Shown one piece after another: positions 12,478 to 24,826 of a stretch of 64,000 bases of DNA. The stretch covers positions 62,001 to 126,000 of the forward strand of contig BPQB01000028.1 in NCBI GenBank assembly GCA_019973155.2. Reading direction: 5' to 3'. The position numbers and the translations under genes are program-made. How positions within the stretch are numbered: the first letter of the stretch is position 1; the number at the start of each line of letters is the position of its first letter. Source of the DNA: Phanerochaete sordida (lineage: Eukaryota; Basidiomycota; Agaricomycetes; Polyporales; Phanerochaetaceae). The notes beneath the pieces were generated by a model. The model did not search any database and had not been told where the DNA came from. It saw only the letters and a program-made list of their open reading frames with translations.

Positions 12478-13320
12478 TGTGGGCCTGGTGACGGTTTGGC
12501 CGGCTTGCAGAAGGGCTCCTCTGTTTTTGAGCAACATCGTTACACCGCCATAGCCAGCCAGACCATGATAGAGGATCGAACATATCTAGGACAAAGGGTT
12601 CATAGGCTTTGGCCTCCGCTGGCGCACCATAAGCATCTACCCGCGAAAGCGGGAACACGCTCGTTAGCATCAGTTTCATGCCGACCTATCACAAGACATC
12701 AGTGCGGAAGCTCGAGGATAGATGGTCATAGAGGCTCATACGCTGCGTAACGCCCGGCATCCCCGAGGCACCACAGAAGTATTATTCTCTTGATTGGTGA
12801 CGTGCTTCACACACTCGTGCACCAGGGCCGGCTTCAAGCCGTCAATTCTAAACCCAACACTGGATATCAGAGCGGAACATAGATGATGTGCAAATCAACG
12901 AACGTACCTGGACTGAACCTCCGCGTGCCTTGGCGTCGGAATAGCACAGTCCCTACCGGTCCATCACGGTAGACCTTAACATGATGAAGAGACGCTTTCG
13001 TGCACGCTGTCCGAATCATGGCCGCCTCATGATGATGGATGGTAAGCAAACTTGGCACATCCCGACAGAATTACAGAGATGCAGTGGCCAAGTGGGACCG
13101 TACGTACAGTCATGATAACAGCAGTAAACGCCCTAGGTGGGTGAGGAGTGAGATTATTCTCGATAGAGGTGCAGCAAGCAGCTGCAGACGAGGGTCGTGG
13201 TGGTCCGCGGCAAGAATTCGAATCAAAGCAGGTAAGCACAGATGCTTACACGGGCGTCTGAAGATCATTAAGCAAGACTCTTACGTGGTAAGTAAAGTAA
13301 GCTGTTTCATTTCAAAGCTT
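12478..13320. repeat. Upstream half of tandem duplication, unit 2
   Basis: This is the counterpart of 9357-10160, in the same orientation relative to its seven-helix gene, and presumably holds the R2 promoter. No coding exon is recognised. The shared blocks listed for unit 1 appear here in the same order. Confidence 0.6.
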
Positions 13321-13476
13321 CGCACGCAGGTTTGTACGATGTTCCGCTCCCTTCACTACTAAGATGGCCTTTGATATATATTCTAGGGGCTACAAAGCAG
13401 ACGTGTATCTGAAGGTATAGAGTCCAGCTCAAGACCAAGGGAGGGAGGGGTCATAATTCTATACGACGCCAGTACT

Positions 13477-15509
13477 TCACTCCCTTCGCTTCCTGAACAA
13501 GACCTTCGCTGTTCTGTTGGGCACGACAACATTGCTGACGTGCATAGCCGGCGGAATCACTCCAGGCGTCTCCGTCCGCACGTCGTAGTTCATGACGAGG
13601 TGTGCCAGCATGGTCTTGAGCTCGCTCGCCGCGAAGAATCGCCCTGGGCTGAATTCTGCATCAACATCTGACACAAAAAATTAACTGAGGGACACACCAA
13701 GCGTGCTGCCCGAGCCCAAACGCGAGGTACTCGAGACTCGTGTTGACCATCTGGTGCTTCGCGCTCTGCGCGGGCTCCTCGCGCAAGCGCGAGAAGCGCC
13801 ACGGGTCGAACAGGTGCGGCGCGTCGTAGTACGCTTCCTCGCCGTGCGTCGCGGCCGCAGAGGTGCTGACGTAGCTGCCCGCAGGCACCGTCGTGCCGTC
13901 GGAGAAGGTGAAGTCTTTCACGGCTTTGCGGATCATGAACACTGGCGAGGTGAGTCAGCGATACTGAGCGCGGAGGTGCAGGGACGGGCTGCGTACGGCA
14001 AGTCACGCCGTCCATGCGCTGGCACTCCCGGAAGAAGCTGTCCAGCTTCCGCATCTTCTGCAGCGCGGCCTTCGACCAGCCTTCCTCTGCTACAACGTTC
14101 GCGATTTCCTCCCGCAGCGGGCTAGCATACTCCGGGTTCGCGGCCAGGCGGTATAGTGCTTGTGTCAACGTCTGACGCACGAAAAGTGAGCGGGACCCAG
14201 ATCGATCTTCCAATCAGAACGCACCACTGCCGTTGTATGGATGGACACGAAGCAGATGAGGAGGAAGCGAGTAGCCAAAGCTCGTGGCTCGCGCTCTTCA
14301 TCTTCTGCGGCATCCATGAGCCACTGCAGCATGTCGTTCTGGAGAAGAATTTGAGCATGCTCTCTGCAAGGGAACACCAGACGACTCACCGGCTTCCCTG
14401 GCCAATCTTCGCCATGCTTCTCTGCCATGGTTCGCCGATAGTCCATAACGGGTCTCAATAGAACGAGGGCGCGGTCGATCATCCCATCCACTCGAGAAAC
14501 CGTTGCCTTCGCGAGTCTGCTAAGGATATCAAATTTCGCCCGAGCATCGAAGTCAGATACCTACGGCCTCATGAACCCAGGTATCACGCTCAGGAAGATG
14601 CCAGTGGTGACCACGTCTACGGTGAAATTGATGATTACGTCGAGCATTTCCGAGTTACGACCTGAATTCCGTCAGCTCTGGTCGACCAGTGGTAATCATA
14701 TGTGGAAAGGCTTACAGAGAGGCAGCCCCACTATGACCCGAGCACTTGTCCGCGCGACAATCTGCATCATTGTATCAAGAGCTGGGGCGGATGTCCAGTC
14801 TACTTTGCCAAAGGTTCGAGGGCTGGTTCTGGAAGGTCTTAAAGAGAACTCACCGTCATTTGCAGGGACGCTGTCCTTGAAGGCCACGCAGATCTCATCG
14901 TGCATCGTTGCATACAATTTGCCCATGTTACGGGGAAGCGTCGTCCGTACGATAGGCAAGTGGTACATGTTGTACACCACTGCTTTGCCCAACGTGTACT
15001 CTATCTGTAGAGTCTGATCGTCGCAGTCTTGCATCAGCTATATCTTCCAGCGAAGTGCAAAAGTAGACGTACTTCGGTAGCAGCAGCCACGAAGGAGAGC
15101 TCATCTTCACGCGCACGCCGGAGCTCGTCCACGAGCTGTCGTGTGGAGACGATATAGTGCCAGTGGTGTGCTATTCGTATCCGAAAGGGGCGTCCGCTAT
15201 ACTACGCATATAATCAGCTTTGTACCAAAGTAGAGTGCTGAGTCGACGTACTTTGACGTGCCCTTCCTCAAGCATGTCTTGGGCCCAGAGCATAAACCTC
15301 ACCGCGCCCCAATAGGATAGCAGAGGCGCGGTTGGCCCTATTGCAGGAACGTTGGTACTCTGGGATGTAGCGTCAGGCTGAAAATGTTTTGCGTTGCTGC
15401 AACACCGGCGGAGAGTACGTACACGTCTCTCCTTGTACCATCGCGCGAGATAAACCACCGCGGCAGAAGCGAGAAGACCGTAGAATAAAATGGTTGTGTT
15501 GGACTCCAT
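13477..15509 (-). CDS. Cytochrome P450, CYP512-like (copy A3)
   Basis: A paralogue of A1 with the same multi-exon layout and an intact frame from the start MESNTTILFYGL at 15509 to the stop at 13477. The N-terminal helix is followed by a VPAIGPTAPLLSYWGAV hinge. The I helix carries CFVSIHTTAV, the K helix ExxR reads ECQR, and the meander has FDPWRF. The heme motif FGLGQHACPGRFFA is completed only after removing the intron at 13697-13649, which splits the cysteine codon. It would be an ER-anchored monooxygenase of the same type as A1 and A2. It is transcribed away from the methyltransferase gene and convergent with nothing on its left except the duplicated receptor block. Confidence 0.9.
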
Positions 15510-17279
15510 CCTATCGAGGATTGCGAGGGTGATGATTCTCGCGAGACATTGCCGACTTGTGAGCATATAAGCCCTTCGGTCCCGGTTTGCGGTACTCTGC
15601 CTCCATCTCAATCACTTGTACAGCCCGATTACTACTGGCCGAGTATTCCCCTGAAGCTTCAAGGACCGGAGCAGCGCGCAAAGCCGCAGCCTTGAACGGC
15701 GCCGAGGCGGCTGTCTGAAGCAGATTCCCGCAATTGAACGCGTGGCCAACAGATGGTGGGGAAGATGGCGGGGAGACTGTCAGGAACACGCTGAGATGCA
15801 CCCTGTCAGATACATATGTCCATCTGGGCGGACAAAGAGGCGCAGCACAGTTGATTTGCCAATTCGCTCACCTTCAGCTGAAAGCACCAGCGCAATGATG
15901 AGGCGCATGCAACATACGCGCAAACTTGAAGGCGCCGCGGGCCGCTGGTCTACGCTGAAGTCACGGAGAATGAATGTGGCTCAACGCCAGTCTGAGAAGG
16001 CACAGAATAAGCATACGTATATGCTGAAAAACATACTGTGAACCTATAGCTGGTCCACCCTGCATGTTCATGAACGTTGGCGTTGAGTGCAAGTTCAGAA
16101 CGCTCGACATCCGGGAGCAGTCAAGCAGAGGCGCCCGCACGTGGCACATCCTTCTCCGCGCCTCGAATTTCTTAGAGCCAGCCTCCGCCAGTAACCATGC
16201 ACTTCGACAGTCACCAATCACCTTGAGGCCAGGAAGAAAGCTTGAAGAAACTTGATATCCTCCGAATGGCTGCTAGTGCTAACCTTCGAACCATGCCACA
16301 CACAGGCGAGGCTCGAAGCCGAGCCACCCGAGGCGATTTGCTTCCTTATGGCAGCTCGGCACGAATTTTGAAGCCTGGGGCTTCGGACTTTGATATGATG
16401 GAATTTCATGGAAAGTAAGCATTGAAGAACGTCTCTAGATAGCACATTGTTGACTTATCTAGAGGATCGTCGCGAAATTGAGGCGCGGCACACCGATTCT
16501 GCACATGTCGTCCACATTGACTGGGCTGGAATGCGTGCCGTTTTTCGTATCGGATCTCCAAGACCAACCAAACATACTCCAGTCTGTCAGCCATTGAAGT
16601 CCGCCAAGACGCTCCTGGAGTGTTTCATCGACGGGACCTGGATGCTACTACCCCCGGTCAACAGCAATCCCGCTCTGCATCAAGCGCGTAGTAAATCGGG
16701 GAAGGAAGTCTCCTTTACCTTGCAAGGAGCTGATGTTCAGCCGCTCAGACCGTTCACCGCGCTAACGTTCTAGACACCCACACATCGCAGCATCGCAGCT
16801 CTGTTACATTGGCCCTGAGGATATGTGCAGATCTCTACCAATCACGCTACGACTTCCAGCGTATCAAGGTGCATGGGCCGGGTCTGCTGCCGTTCCGTGC
16901 GTTTGGCTATCCCCGTCCTTCTCCACGATGCGCCGGTAGCAGGGCGGTGCTGCTCGCTCTGTTCGGCATGCCGTCCACGGTCTCCGTCGTATTGTTCAGC
17001 ATCGGGACCTGACGCTGCGATCATCCGGACTCGCGCGGCGAGCGACGACGCTATCTTGAGGACAAGGCCCAAGCTCAAGGCACTGCCCGCGCGCCTTGTC
17101 AGACAGGGTCTGCCTCTGATGCGCCCGCCAGGAAGTCCGCTCGGCGAGCGCACTGCAGCGCGCACCCAAACCCCCGGATACTTCGCCCCGCACTCATACC
17201 GCCCGCGGGCCCCGCCCTCAAGTCGCGTGGCCCTCTTACCCAACTTCACCCCGTCCCCCCAGACTCGCCAGACCTCACG
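15510..17279. other. 1.8-kb region between P450 A3 and the methyltransferase
   Basis: A divergent promoter region. A 108-codon open frame at 16447-16773 (+) and the GC-rich 221-codon frame at 16825-17490 (+) have no recognisable domains. The second overlaps the methyltransferase in another frame and is probably a shadow. Missing 5' exons of the methyltransferase could lie here, but I could not identify them. Confidence 0.4.
15564..15570 (-). promoter_or_regulatory. TATA-like box of P450 A3
   Basis: The minus strand reads TTATATG about 55 bases upstream of the start codon at 15509, a usual distance for a fungal TATA element with a short leader. Confidence 0.35.
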
Positions 17280-18394
17280 ATGCTGCACTACATGCTCTCC
17301 ACGCTGCGCCCGTCGCCCTCTTCGGCGCGGCGGCGACATGCCCCCGACTTCCACTTCTGCCGGCTCTTCGCCGGCGACGCGCACGCGCTTGCGCTTGCGC
17401 GCCACCAGCACTACCTCTGTGCGCTGCTCGGCCTGCGCCCCGGCATGCGCGTGCTCAACGTCGGCTCGGGTGCGGGCGATGCGGCGCTAGAGCTCGTGCG
17501 GTACGCAGATGTGGAAGTGGTCGGTGTGGACGCGGACGCGGAGAAGGTACTGCGCCACGAGTCGTCGCATGTGATTTTTGAGGCTCATGGGCGTACAGGT
17601 GCAGTACGCGACACGATGTGCGCGAGAGGCGGGGATGTCATCGAGAGCGTCGTTTGTGCATGGTGGGTGGCTATATGCACCGGTCTTGGAGATATCTGAC
17701 AGGTCTGTGGTCTTAGCGGACCTGGAAGACCTTTCGTCCAAGCTTCCCGCAGAGTCCTTCGACGCAATCTTTGCGATAGAGTCTCTAAAGGTATTGTCCA
17801 TGTCTACCCCGCTACGCATGGACACTGAATTTCCTCGCTTTCCCAGGCTGCGCCTAGCTTCGAGTCAATATACACGCCGCTATCACGCCTACTCAAGCCA
17901 GGCGGCAAGGTGCGTCTAACGTGCAGACTGCCTTCCCCTCGCTGAGTCGTACCGCAGATCGGTGTGGTGGACTGGTGCTGGACACCCTCCTTCTCGCCCT
18001 CCGACCCCGACCACTGCCGGCTCGCAGAGGCGCTCGAGCTCGCAGCCCATCTTCCGCCTCGCGCACCATCCGCACGTACGATGGCGTCCGCCCGCGCCGC
18101 ACTCGAGGACTCGGGCCTCGCGGTGCGCCATTGCGAGGACCTCGGCGCGCGCGCGGACAAGATCGCGTGGTACGCGCCGCTCGAGGGCGCGCTCGCGGAC
18201 GGTGCGTCGCCGTGGCTGGGCAACGCTCGTCCCAGCGCGTTCGGCGGGCTGTCGCGGGACGCGGCGACGGTCGTCGTGCAGGCGGCGAAGTTCCAGGTGC
18301 GCCGTGCGCGCTGGATGACGTGCGGGTGTGTGCTGACGCGGCGCGCTAGCTGTTCACGCCCATGGCGGTGTTCGTGGCGCAGAAGGGGGCCTGA
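17280..18394 (+). CDS. SAM-dependent methyltransferase, sterol C24-methyltransferase-like
   Basis: Exons read 17280 to about 17548, then segments joined across introns near 17645, 17790, 17910 and 18297, to the stop at 18394. The protein has FHF followed by a helix HQHYLCALLGLRPGMRVLN, then the SAM-binding loop VLNVGSGAG and acidic motif VVGVDAD. Next come SFDAIFAIESL, a LLKPGGKIGVVDW strand typical of Erg6-type enzymes, and a C-terminal sterol-MT-like region ending VFVAQKGA. The family transfers methyl from S-adenosylmethionine to C24 of sterols or triterpenes. The model is shorter than Erg6 (about 260 residues against ~380) and lacks the aromatic Y-x-x-G-W-G stretch that precedes FHF in true SMTs. 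Either 5' exons are missed or the enzyme is divergent. The start is provisional. Confidence 0.75.
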
Positions 18395-19064
18395 GCTGTG
18401 CTTCCTGGAGCAATCACTCTCGTTCAAGAAATTTTGTTGTAGCATTTGTAACACTATCGTATCATAGCCGGATATTCAACTCATCAGTCCACACTTGCAA
18501 ACGCCGTTGCTCGCCTGGAGGTCGTACTGGCAATGGACGCCTCCATCACCAATCCCACTGGCAGCGGAATTAACCTACATAGTCTCCGGCAGGCCCGAGC
18601 TCCGTCGTTTCAGCAGGACCCGTCCACGCAAGGCGCCGACAAAGCTCGCTGCGTGGCGCTACGCTACACGGCAGCGAAACCCAATGCTGCAATCGGATGC
18701 CTGGACGAGCGGCCCCGCACGCGTTCCCGGCGAACTCTACGCCCCGCTGGGACGAGCGCCGCGCATGCCAGGTAGGATTGTCAGGTCTGGCAGTTTGCCG
18801 CCACAAACGGCGCCGCCGACGTGCGCTCGCGAAGGGGGAGAGACAGGGTACGGACGCTGGGACGTCGCGAGTGGCGGCACCTGAGCGAGGCTGGGCGTCC
18901 AAGGGAGATGAGATACAGTCCATTCGCGCAAAGAAACCGAAATCGCAAAATTCGCTCCAGATATATGCAAGCACCCAATAAGATTACCCATGCACCATAA
19001 CGAATCCAAATCCAAATCCAAAATCCAAAATCCAAAACCAATCCCGCCCGCCCCGCCCCGCGCC
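18395..19064. other. Convergent 3' flanks, no gene
   Basis: This lies between the stop of the methyltransferase (+) and the stop of P450 B1 (-). Open frames here are short or lie antisense to the neighbours. A short tandem repeat sits at its right end. Confidence 0.4.
19005..19041. repeat. Short imperfect tandem repeat (CCAAAT/CCAAAAT)n
   Basis: Five successive units of 6-7 bases lie just beyond the 3' end of P450 B1. This is a simple-sequence repeat with no evident function. Confidence 0.7.
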
Positions 19065-21139
19065 TCACCCCCGCGCCTCGAACCGCACCGGCACCTCGCC
19101 GACGCCAAAATTGAACAACATGCGCCCCTGGTAGACACGCGCGCGCCACGCCTCCACATCCTCCCCAGGCAGCGTGAGCGGCGCGACGCGCCAGCGCCGC
19201 AGCAGCCGCGCGAGGAAGCACGTGCCCTCCGTGAGCGCGAAGCGGCGGCCGGGGCCTGTCGGTGCGAGCCGCGGTGAGCAAAACGAGGAGCGAGGAACGA
19301 AGAGGCGGAGCGGGACGCACAGGTGCGCGCGCCGAACGAGAACATCGTCAGCTCGTTCTCGTGCGCGGCGTGCCAGCGCGCGGGCACGAACGCCTCCGGG
19401 TCCGGGTACAGCGCCGGGTTGTGGTCTTTCACATCCACACGGGCCAGCCAGCATCTGCGCGTCAGCGAGCGTCCCGCAGTACAGCGAGGGAGGGGACGCA
19501 CGGAGCCCGACCATGTCGACGACGACGCGCGTGCCGCGCGGCACGGGCACGTCCGCGCCGCCGCGCCCTGCGCCGCGCAGCACGGTGTCCTCGGCGGCGT
19601 CGCGGATCAGCATGAAGCCCGCCGCTGCGCGCTGTCAGCGCCTGCCGCATTGCAGATAGAAGGGGCACGCACGGAAGAGACGCGAGGCCTCGAGGAAGAC
19701 GGAGCGCGTTTTGACGAGGCGCGCGGAGTTCGCGAAGGTCTGCGGGGTGGGTTAGGTGGGGACAGGGGAGGGAGGGAGGGAGGCGTACGAAGTCGTCGTC
19801 GGTTGGCATGATTTCTGTGACCTCGCGGTGCACGTCTTCTTGGATTTCGGGGTGCAGCGCGAGGAGCATGAGCGCCGCGTCGAGCGTGCGCGCGCTCGTA
19901 TCTGCAGGATGCACATTAGCGCAGCGCCGCGGACGCACGCGGCCCAGTGCGCACCGTGTCCCGCGGACAGCAGCAGAAACGTGTTGCCCATCTACGCGCG
20001 GGCGTCAGCATATATGCGCTCGGAGATGCAGCCCGGGCGCACCAGCTCCGCGTCGCTCATGTTGTACTTCTCCTCGTGGCTCGCCTTGATCATGAGGCTG
20101 AGGATGTCGTCGCGCGCCGCCGCGCCGTCTGCCTCCATCTCGCGCCGGCGCCGCGCGATGAGGTCGCGCATGAACGGCCCGAGCGACGTGTACGCGGTCT
20201 CGACTTCCTGCAGCCTGCGCGCCGTCAGCGTCGCGCGCGCACATGCAGAAGGGGGCGTACTTCTTGATGGGCAACTTGTACGCCCAGCGCGGGACGAGCA
20301 GGCGCACGAGGATGCCGGACGCGACGGTCGCGAGCGCGTCGGCGAAGGACACGGCCGCGCCGGGCGCCGTCTCGGTGCGCCACGAGAGCGCGTTGCCGAA
20401 GCCGCACGTCGAGATGAGGATGAGCGCGGCCTTGTACGTGAGCGTGTTCACGACGGGGATGTCGACGGCCGCGCGGCCGGCCCAGCCCTCCGCGGCGGCC
20501 ATCTCGTCGACGACGCGCGCGGTGTTCTCCCAGACGGACGCGTAGGTCTCCTGCGAGAAGGCGGGGCTGATGACGCGTTTGTGTTTCTTCCATTCGTCGC
20601 CGTTGGCGGCGAAGATGTTCGGGCCCCAGATTCTGTACCCGCGTCAGCAGCGAGGTAGACTGTATGCGTTGGAACGTACAGCGTGATCTCGGTGGTGTCG
20701 CGCGACTTGTGGAATGCGGTGGTCTTCGTGGTCACGATCTGCTTTGCGACCTCCAGGGAGGATGTGTATATCACTGGCACGCCGAACAGGAAGGGGACGG
20801 CGGCGATGGTTTCGGCCCCTAGGTCACGGTAGACTGCAAAATCGTGAGCGTCAGCACTGCAAAGCCTTCAACTCTGTGGCACGCACCCGTAAGCCTCCAC
20901 TTCCATTGCCACTGATGTCCGGGGTTCCACCATCTAGTGGGCAAGGACGCGCCGAGGGCCGAGATGGGCGAGACAAGACAGTGCATGGCAGGCAGATATG
21001 CAGTTTGCTGGTACACGCGAGGTCAGCGCTGCGCGTCCCCACACATCTTCGCGCTACCCACCTTCCTGTACTTGAAGTAGTTCATCACGCGCGACGCGAC
21101 GAACAGCGCGAGCAGGGTAAACACGACGGACGAGAACAT
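19065..21139 (-). CDS. Cytochrome P450, CYP5150-like (copy B1)
   Basis: About nine exons run from the start MFSSVVFTLLALFVASRV at 21139 to the stop at 19065. The first exon is a membrane anchor. Exon 2 has the WWNPGHQWQWKWR segment seen in this group. The I helix carries the classic AGHDT, the K helix ExxR (EASR), the meander PEAFVPARW, and the heme motif FSFGARTCPGRRFA. The intron at 19320-19256 splits the cysteine codon. The frame is intact after splicing. It is a close paralogue of B2 at 27887-30042. The expected role is ER monooxygenase; family members in polypores oxidise triterpenes, which suggests but does not prove the substrate. The CYP5150 label is a recollection of motif style and needs checking. 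Confidence 0.88.
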
Positions 21140-22683
21140 CCTGGCGGTGGGCGGCGGCGGCGGGGATGGTGGCAGGCAGCAGTGCGACGGTGCTGTACCC
21201 TCGAAGGTCGGGACACAGCGTGGGGCTGCCTCAGGTGAGCGCATCGTCGAGAACATGGCGCCCGAGCATGGGCGTTCGAGATCAGAGCGGTCCCTGCACG
21301 AGACGGGCGGGAGCTTGTGCTGGGAAATGATCAGCGTGACAGATCCGTGTTCGGTCGGCATCGCCACCCCCTGCCCGTCGCTCGGTATGGAAACTGCCTG
21401 GATTGTGGCGCTCCAGCCACGTGGACCTCGCGCCCACGGGAGAGCGTGTCGGCAGGCTTCGTCGAGTCTACGAACTTGCCTTGCAAAATATATGGTTTGT
21501 CTTTGCATCTATACCACTCTATTGACTGGTGCTGTGAGGCCTGCAACACATGCACTCGGATACCTTCAGAAAAAGACACAGGAGCAGGTCGAGACCAAAC
21601 TTTTCGTCGGGTCGTGGAATGACAAAACCCCGAGTCGGCCTCCCGGGGACGACCGCGGGGCAATTCAATGCGCTTTTCAGCCGGCTACATCATCCGTGAA
21701 GATGCGCCGAGCATGGGTATCTCAACAGCGCGCTCTCGCGCAGAGATCGCCTGCTCGCAGGTATTTCGTCCTTCATCTCTGGCTTTGAAATGCACATCTG
21801 ATTTCGATGAAACCTAGGTCTTCAAGATGACGTGCCTGGACCCACTACTGCGCAACAATGTGCTAGCATGGCGTTCAGAGCGTATCAGGGCGCATGCATA
21901 CGTTTTGCCGAGTTTTGTTATGAACACCCTTCCCTAACTGCATCCTCTTTGACCTGAGAAGACGGCCGGGCTCGCCAAAACGCGAGAGTTGATGATCGCC
22001 TCCCTCAGCTGACCGCGCCACCCGTTGATTTGTCTCCGCAACCTTCGAACAAGGTATGTGCCTGACAGGAGCAAGCCGCATCCTCCGTGCTCACGCAAGC
22101 CACATGATAGCATCGCGCCCAAAGGAGCGCCACGCAGCCCAGTCGAGGCCGGCAGCGTTGACAAGAGCCGCCCATGAAGTATACCAGACATGATGGCCTC
22201 CCGCCCTCCGCGGTCTCATCAGCCCCGGGCGACTGCTCTCCGAGGACGCCAGAGCCAGAACGCCTGGATGGACACGCACATCGAGCATCCTGTGCCCATC
22301 CGGCACCGCTCGCGCGATCCGCCACATAGCTCTCGCCGATCCGCAATCTCTGGATGCTGTCACACCCCGCGGCTCCCGTCGCAAACACCGTCTTCTGCAC
22401 GCCGGGCGCCCACCAGAACGATGCGTGCCTGGATCCCCGCTGCGGACGCCCAGCCGTCAATCGCGGCGACGCGCCCACCGGCGAGACGCGCACGCCAGGA
22501 GACAGATGGCCCTCGCGCGCGTCCGCCCGGCCTTCGCCCGTCCGAGTCAGCACAATCCAGTCTATGCCCAACCCGGCGTGGACCCTCGCCCTGATTCAGA
22601 GTATGCGCCAGTGATCTCCCGCCGAGGCGCCGCCATAAAACGCACACCAGCCCCCCGCGGGCCCCTCGACGACCCCCGGAAGC
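21140..22683. other. Divergent promoter region of P450 B1 and the DUF6533 gene
   Basis: The open frames at 21147-21788 (+, 213 codons) and 22005-22571 (-, 188 codons) lack recognisable domains, hydrophobic helices or splice-supported partners and are not called. A CATAAAA element at 22634-22640 lies about 45 bases before the DUF6533 start and could be its TATA box. Confidence 0.4.
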
Positions 22684-24593
22684 ATGGCGAGCCCGACGCA
22701 GGCGCAGGAGCAGGCGGAGCTCGCGGCGCTCGACGCCCTCTTCGTCGCGCTCGGCCAGGACCGCGCGAAGACGTACAGCAACAGTACGTCGCCCGCGCAG
22801 CTGCACGTGGGAGGGGAGGGCTGACGGGGAGCACAGCGGCGGCGCTCGTCGTGCTCGTGTACGACACGCTGCTAAACATGGACCACGAGGTGCGCGCGTT
22901 CGCTCATGGCAAATCATAGCGTCGCCGACTGGGAAGAGGGCAGATTGAGCAGATATGGATGTGCGTGGCCCGCCTTCGCTCTTTTGCCAATGCCCGGTGA
23001 TGAAGGCTGACTGCGCACAGGGCTGCGTGGTCGGTCCCGAAGGTGCTGTACATCCTCGCGCGGTACTACTCGATCGTGCACGTGAGGTGCGTGCTGCCCG
23101 ACGTCACCGCATACCCTCTGCACATCCTGATATTGAGCTTGGCAGCCTTATGGTCGCGCGTGCGTTCTTGCGCTCGTTTGCGTGGGTGACGTCGCTGACT
23201 CCTGTTGCTCACAGTTGGGATAGCCACAAACCTGTCCGACGCAGTACGTTTACTACTTAACTCCTGCTGACAAAATCGGTGGCTCACTCACCTCCCTTAG
23301 GCGTAAGGTCCCTCATCCTGAGTTTTGCGGCCGCTGTCTTACGCTCACCCTCAGATGCACGGCGTGGTCTTGGCTCTATCAGCTGTAAGCACATTCTGAC
23401 CGCCAGGCCAAGCGGAACGCGCTGACGCTGCTGACCTGCAGAGGCGGCCCGGTCATCTTTACGTCCCTCGTAAATGTCATCCTCCTTCTGCGCATCCGCG
23501 CAATATACGACGGCAGCAAAATCGGTGCGCCTCTTCTCACCATCCTAGCCTGCAGCGCCTGACAGCCTCGCCCAGTCACCTGGGTCCTCGCGTTCCTCAT
23601 GACGTGTACGTCCCCCGCGTCCTCCGCTCCGTCGCTTTTTGACCGTGCTCCGCAGGCCAATTCGCGGCAAGTCTCCCGCCCACCGGTCCGTAACACGCGG
23701 CTGACCAGAACGCGCAGCTCGAGCTGACGGTCACGATCTGGAGCATCGTCATCATCCAGCGCGTGCAGGTGCCGTCCTTCGTCCCGTGGCCGGGCTGCCT
23801 CGCCGAGAGCCTGGGGCACCAGACGCTGCTCGCGTGGGTCCCCTGCATCTTCGTCGCATGTACGTCGCTTCTTTCGAGATGAGGGATAGATGCCGAGTGC
23901 TGACATGCGCGGTGGCCAGTCGTGTGCGCGGTCCTCACGGTGTACCGCTTCCTCACCGTGTTCGGCGTCACGTGGGGCAGGCGCGCGAGCATCCAGGTCT
24001 CGCCGCTCTTCCGCCAGTTCGTGCTCGACGGCACACTCGGGTTTGTCCTGTGCGTGGCTTGGTTACTCTCACATTATCTGGACCGCTGACTTCTTGCGAC
24101 GGCCAGTATCTTTGGTGTGTGCCCTGTCGCGAAGCGTCAGCGATGTACAGGCTGACGCGAGCGCAGCGACGAACCTCACTACGACCATAGTCACGAATAA
24201 GGTCGACAACCCGTACGCAGACGTTACCACGCAGTACATTTTCGTATCTTTCGTCTCACAAAATCCCGCTGACACCCGTCCCGCAGATGGCTCATCGTCG
24301 TCTACGCGCTCGCCGTGCGTCCCCTTCCCTCCTCTCCTTCCCCTCCTGTGCACTGACGCGGCACGCAGGGTGCAAAGATGATCCTGAACCTGCGCGTGAC
24401 GGCGCGCGCCGCGGCGGGCGGCGACCTGAGCAGCATGTTCACTGCGCAGAGCGAGCCCCGCTTTGCGCACGCGCTGCACGCGGACAAGGATGCGCGCCAC
24501 GGGCACGACGCGCTGGAGATGATGACGTTCGCAGAGCCGTCGTTCGACTGGACGACGTCGAGCGAGAGCCGCGGGTACGGCGAGCAGTGCTGA
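22684..24593 (+). CDS. DUF6533-domain multi-helix membrane protein
   Basis: Many short exons encode a protein starting MASPTQAQEQAELAALDA. Its N-terminal part matches the DUF6533 pattern: a helix AAALVVLVYDTLLNMDHE, then EIWMAAWSVPKVLYILARYY after joining an 8-base exon (ATATGGAT near 22955), then CTAWSWLYQL and NVILLLRIRAIYDG. Further helices (ELTVTIWSIVII, FVCAVLTVYRFL, FRQFVLDGTLGFVL, WLIVVYALA) give about seven segments. The last exon has MILNLRVTAR and a cytoplasmic tail ending at 24593. The family is abundant in agaricomycetes and has no established function. Two internal exon joins (around 23080-23340 and 24115-24290) are uncertain. A truncated sister copy lies at 6950-7265. Its 3' end is 233 bases from the 3' end of GMC-A. 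Confidence 0.75.
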
Positions 24594-24826
24594 TGTGTTG
24601 TAGCGGGGTGTTGTAATTTATTGAAGACGTTTCGCGTGAATGTGTTTCTTGTGATGACGATAGGGCACTGACGGTAGTGTCTGCTTTGCTATCGTCTGGA
24701 CATAGCATCGGTAACCTGAGCATTTAACGCAACCCCTGTCGAGACTCTCCATCGTCCGCATTGCCCCTGATAAATACGCCAAAAATCTAAAAACAAAATC
24801 CATCCAAGAAACGGTGACTATGCCTC

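Noticed and set aside
16825..17490. 221-codon plus-strand frame before the methyltransferase
   Set aside because: Overlaps the methyltransferase exon in another phase, is Arg/Ser/Pro-rich, and the exon frame has clear SAM-binding motifs instead.
21147..21788. 213-codon plus-strand frame upstream of P450 B1
   Set aside because: Starts inside the P450 leader region, low-complexity Gly start, no recognisable domain or splice partner.
22005..22571. 188-codon minus-strand frame
   Set aside because: No motif, no hydrophobic or family pattern; lies in the promoter region of the DUF6533 gene.
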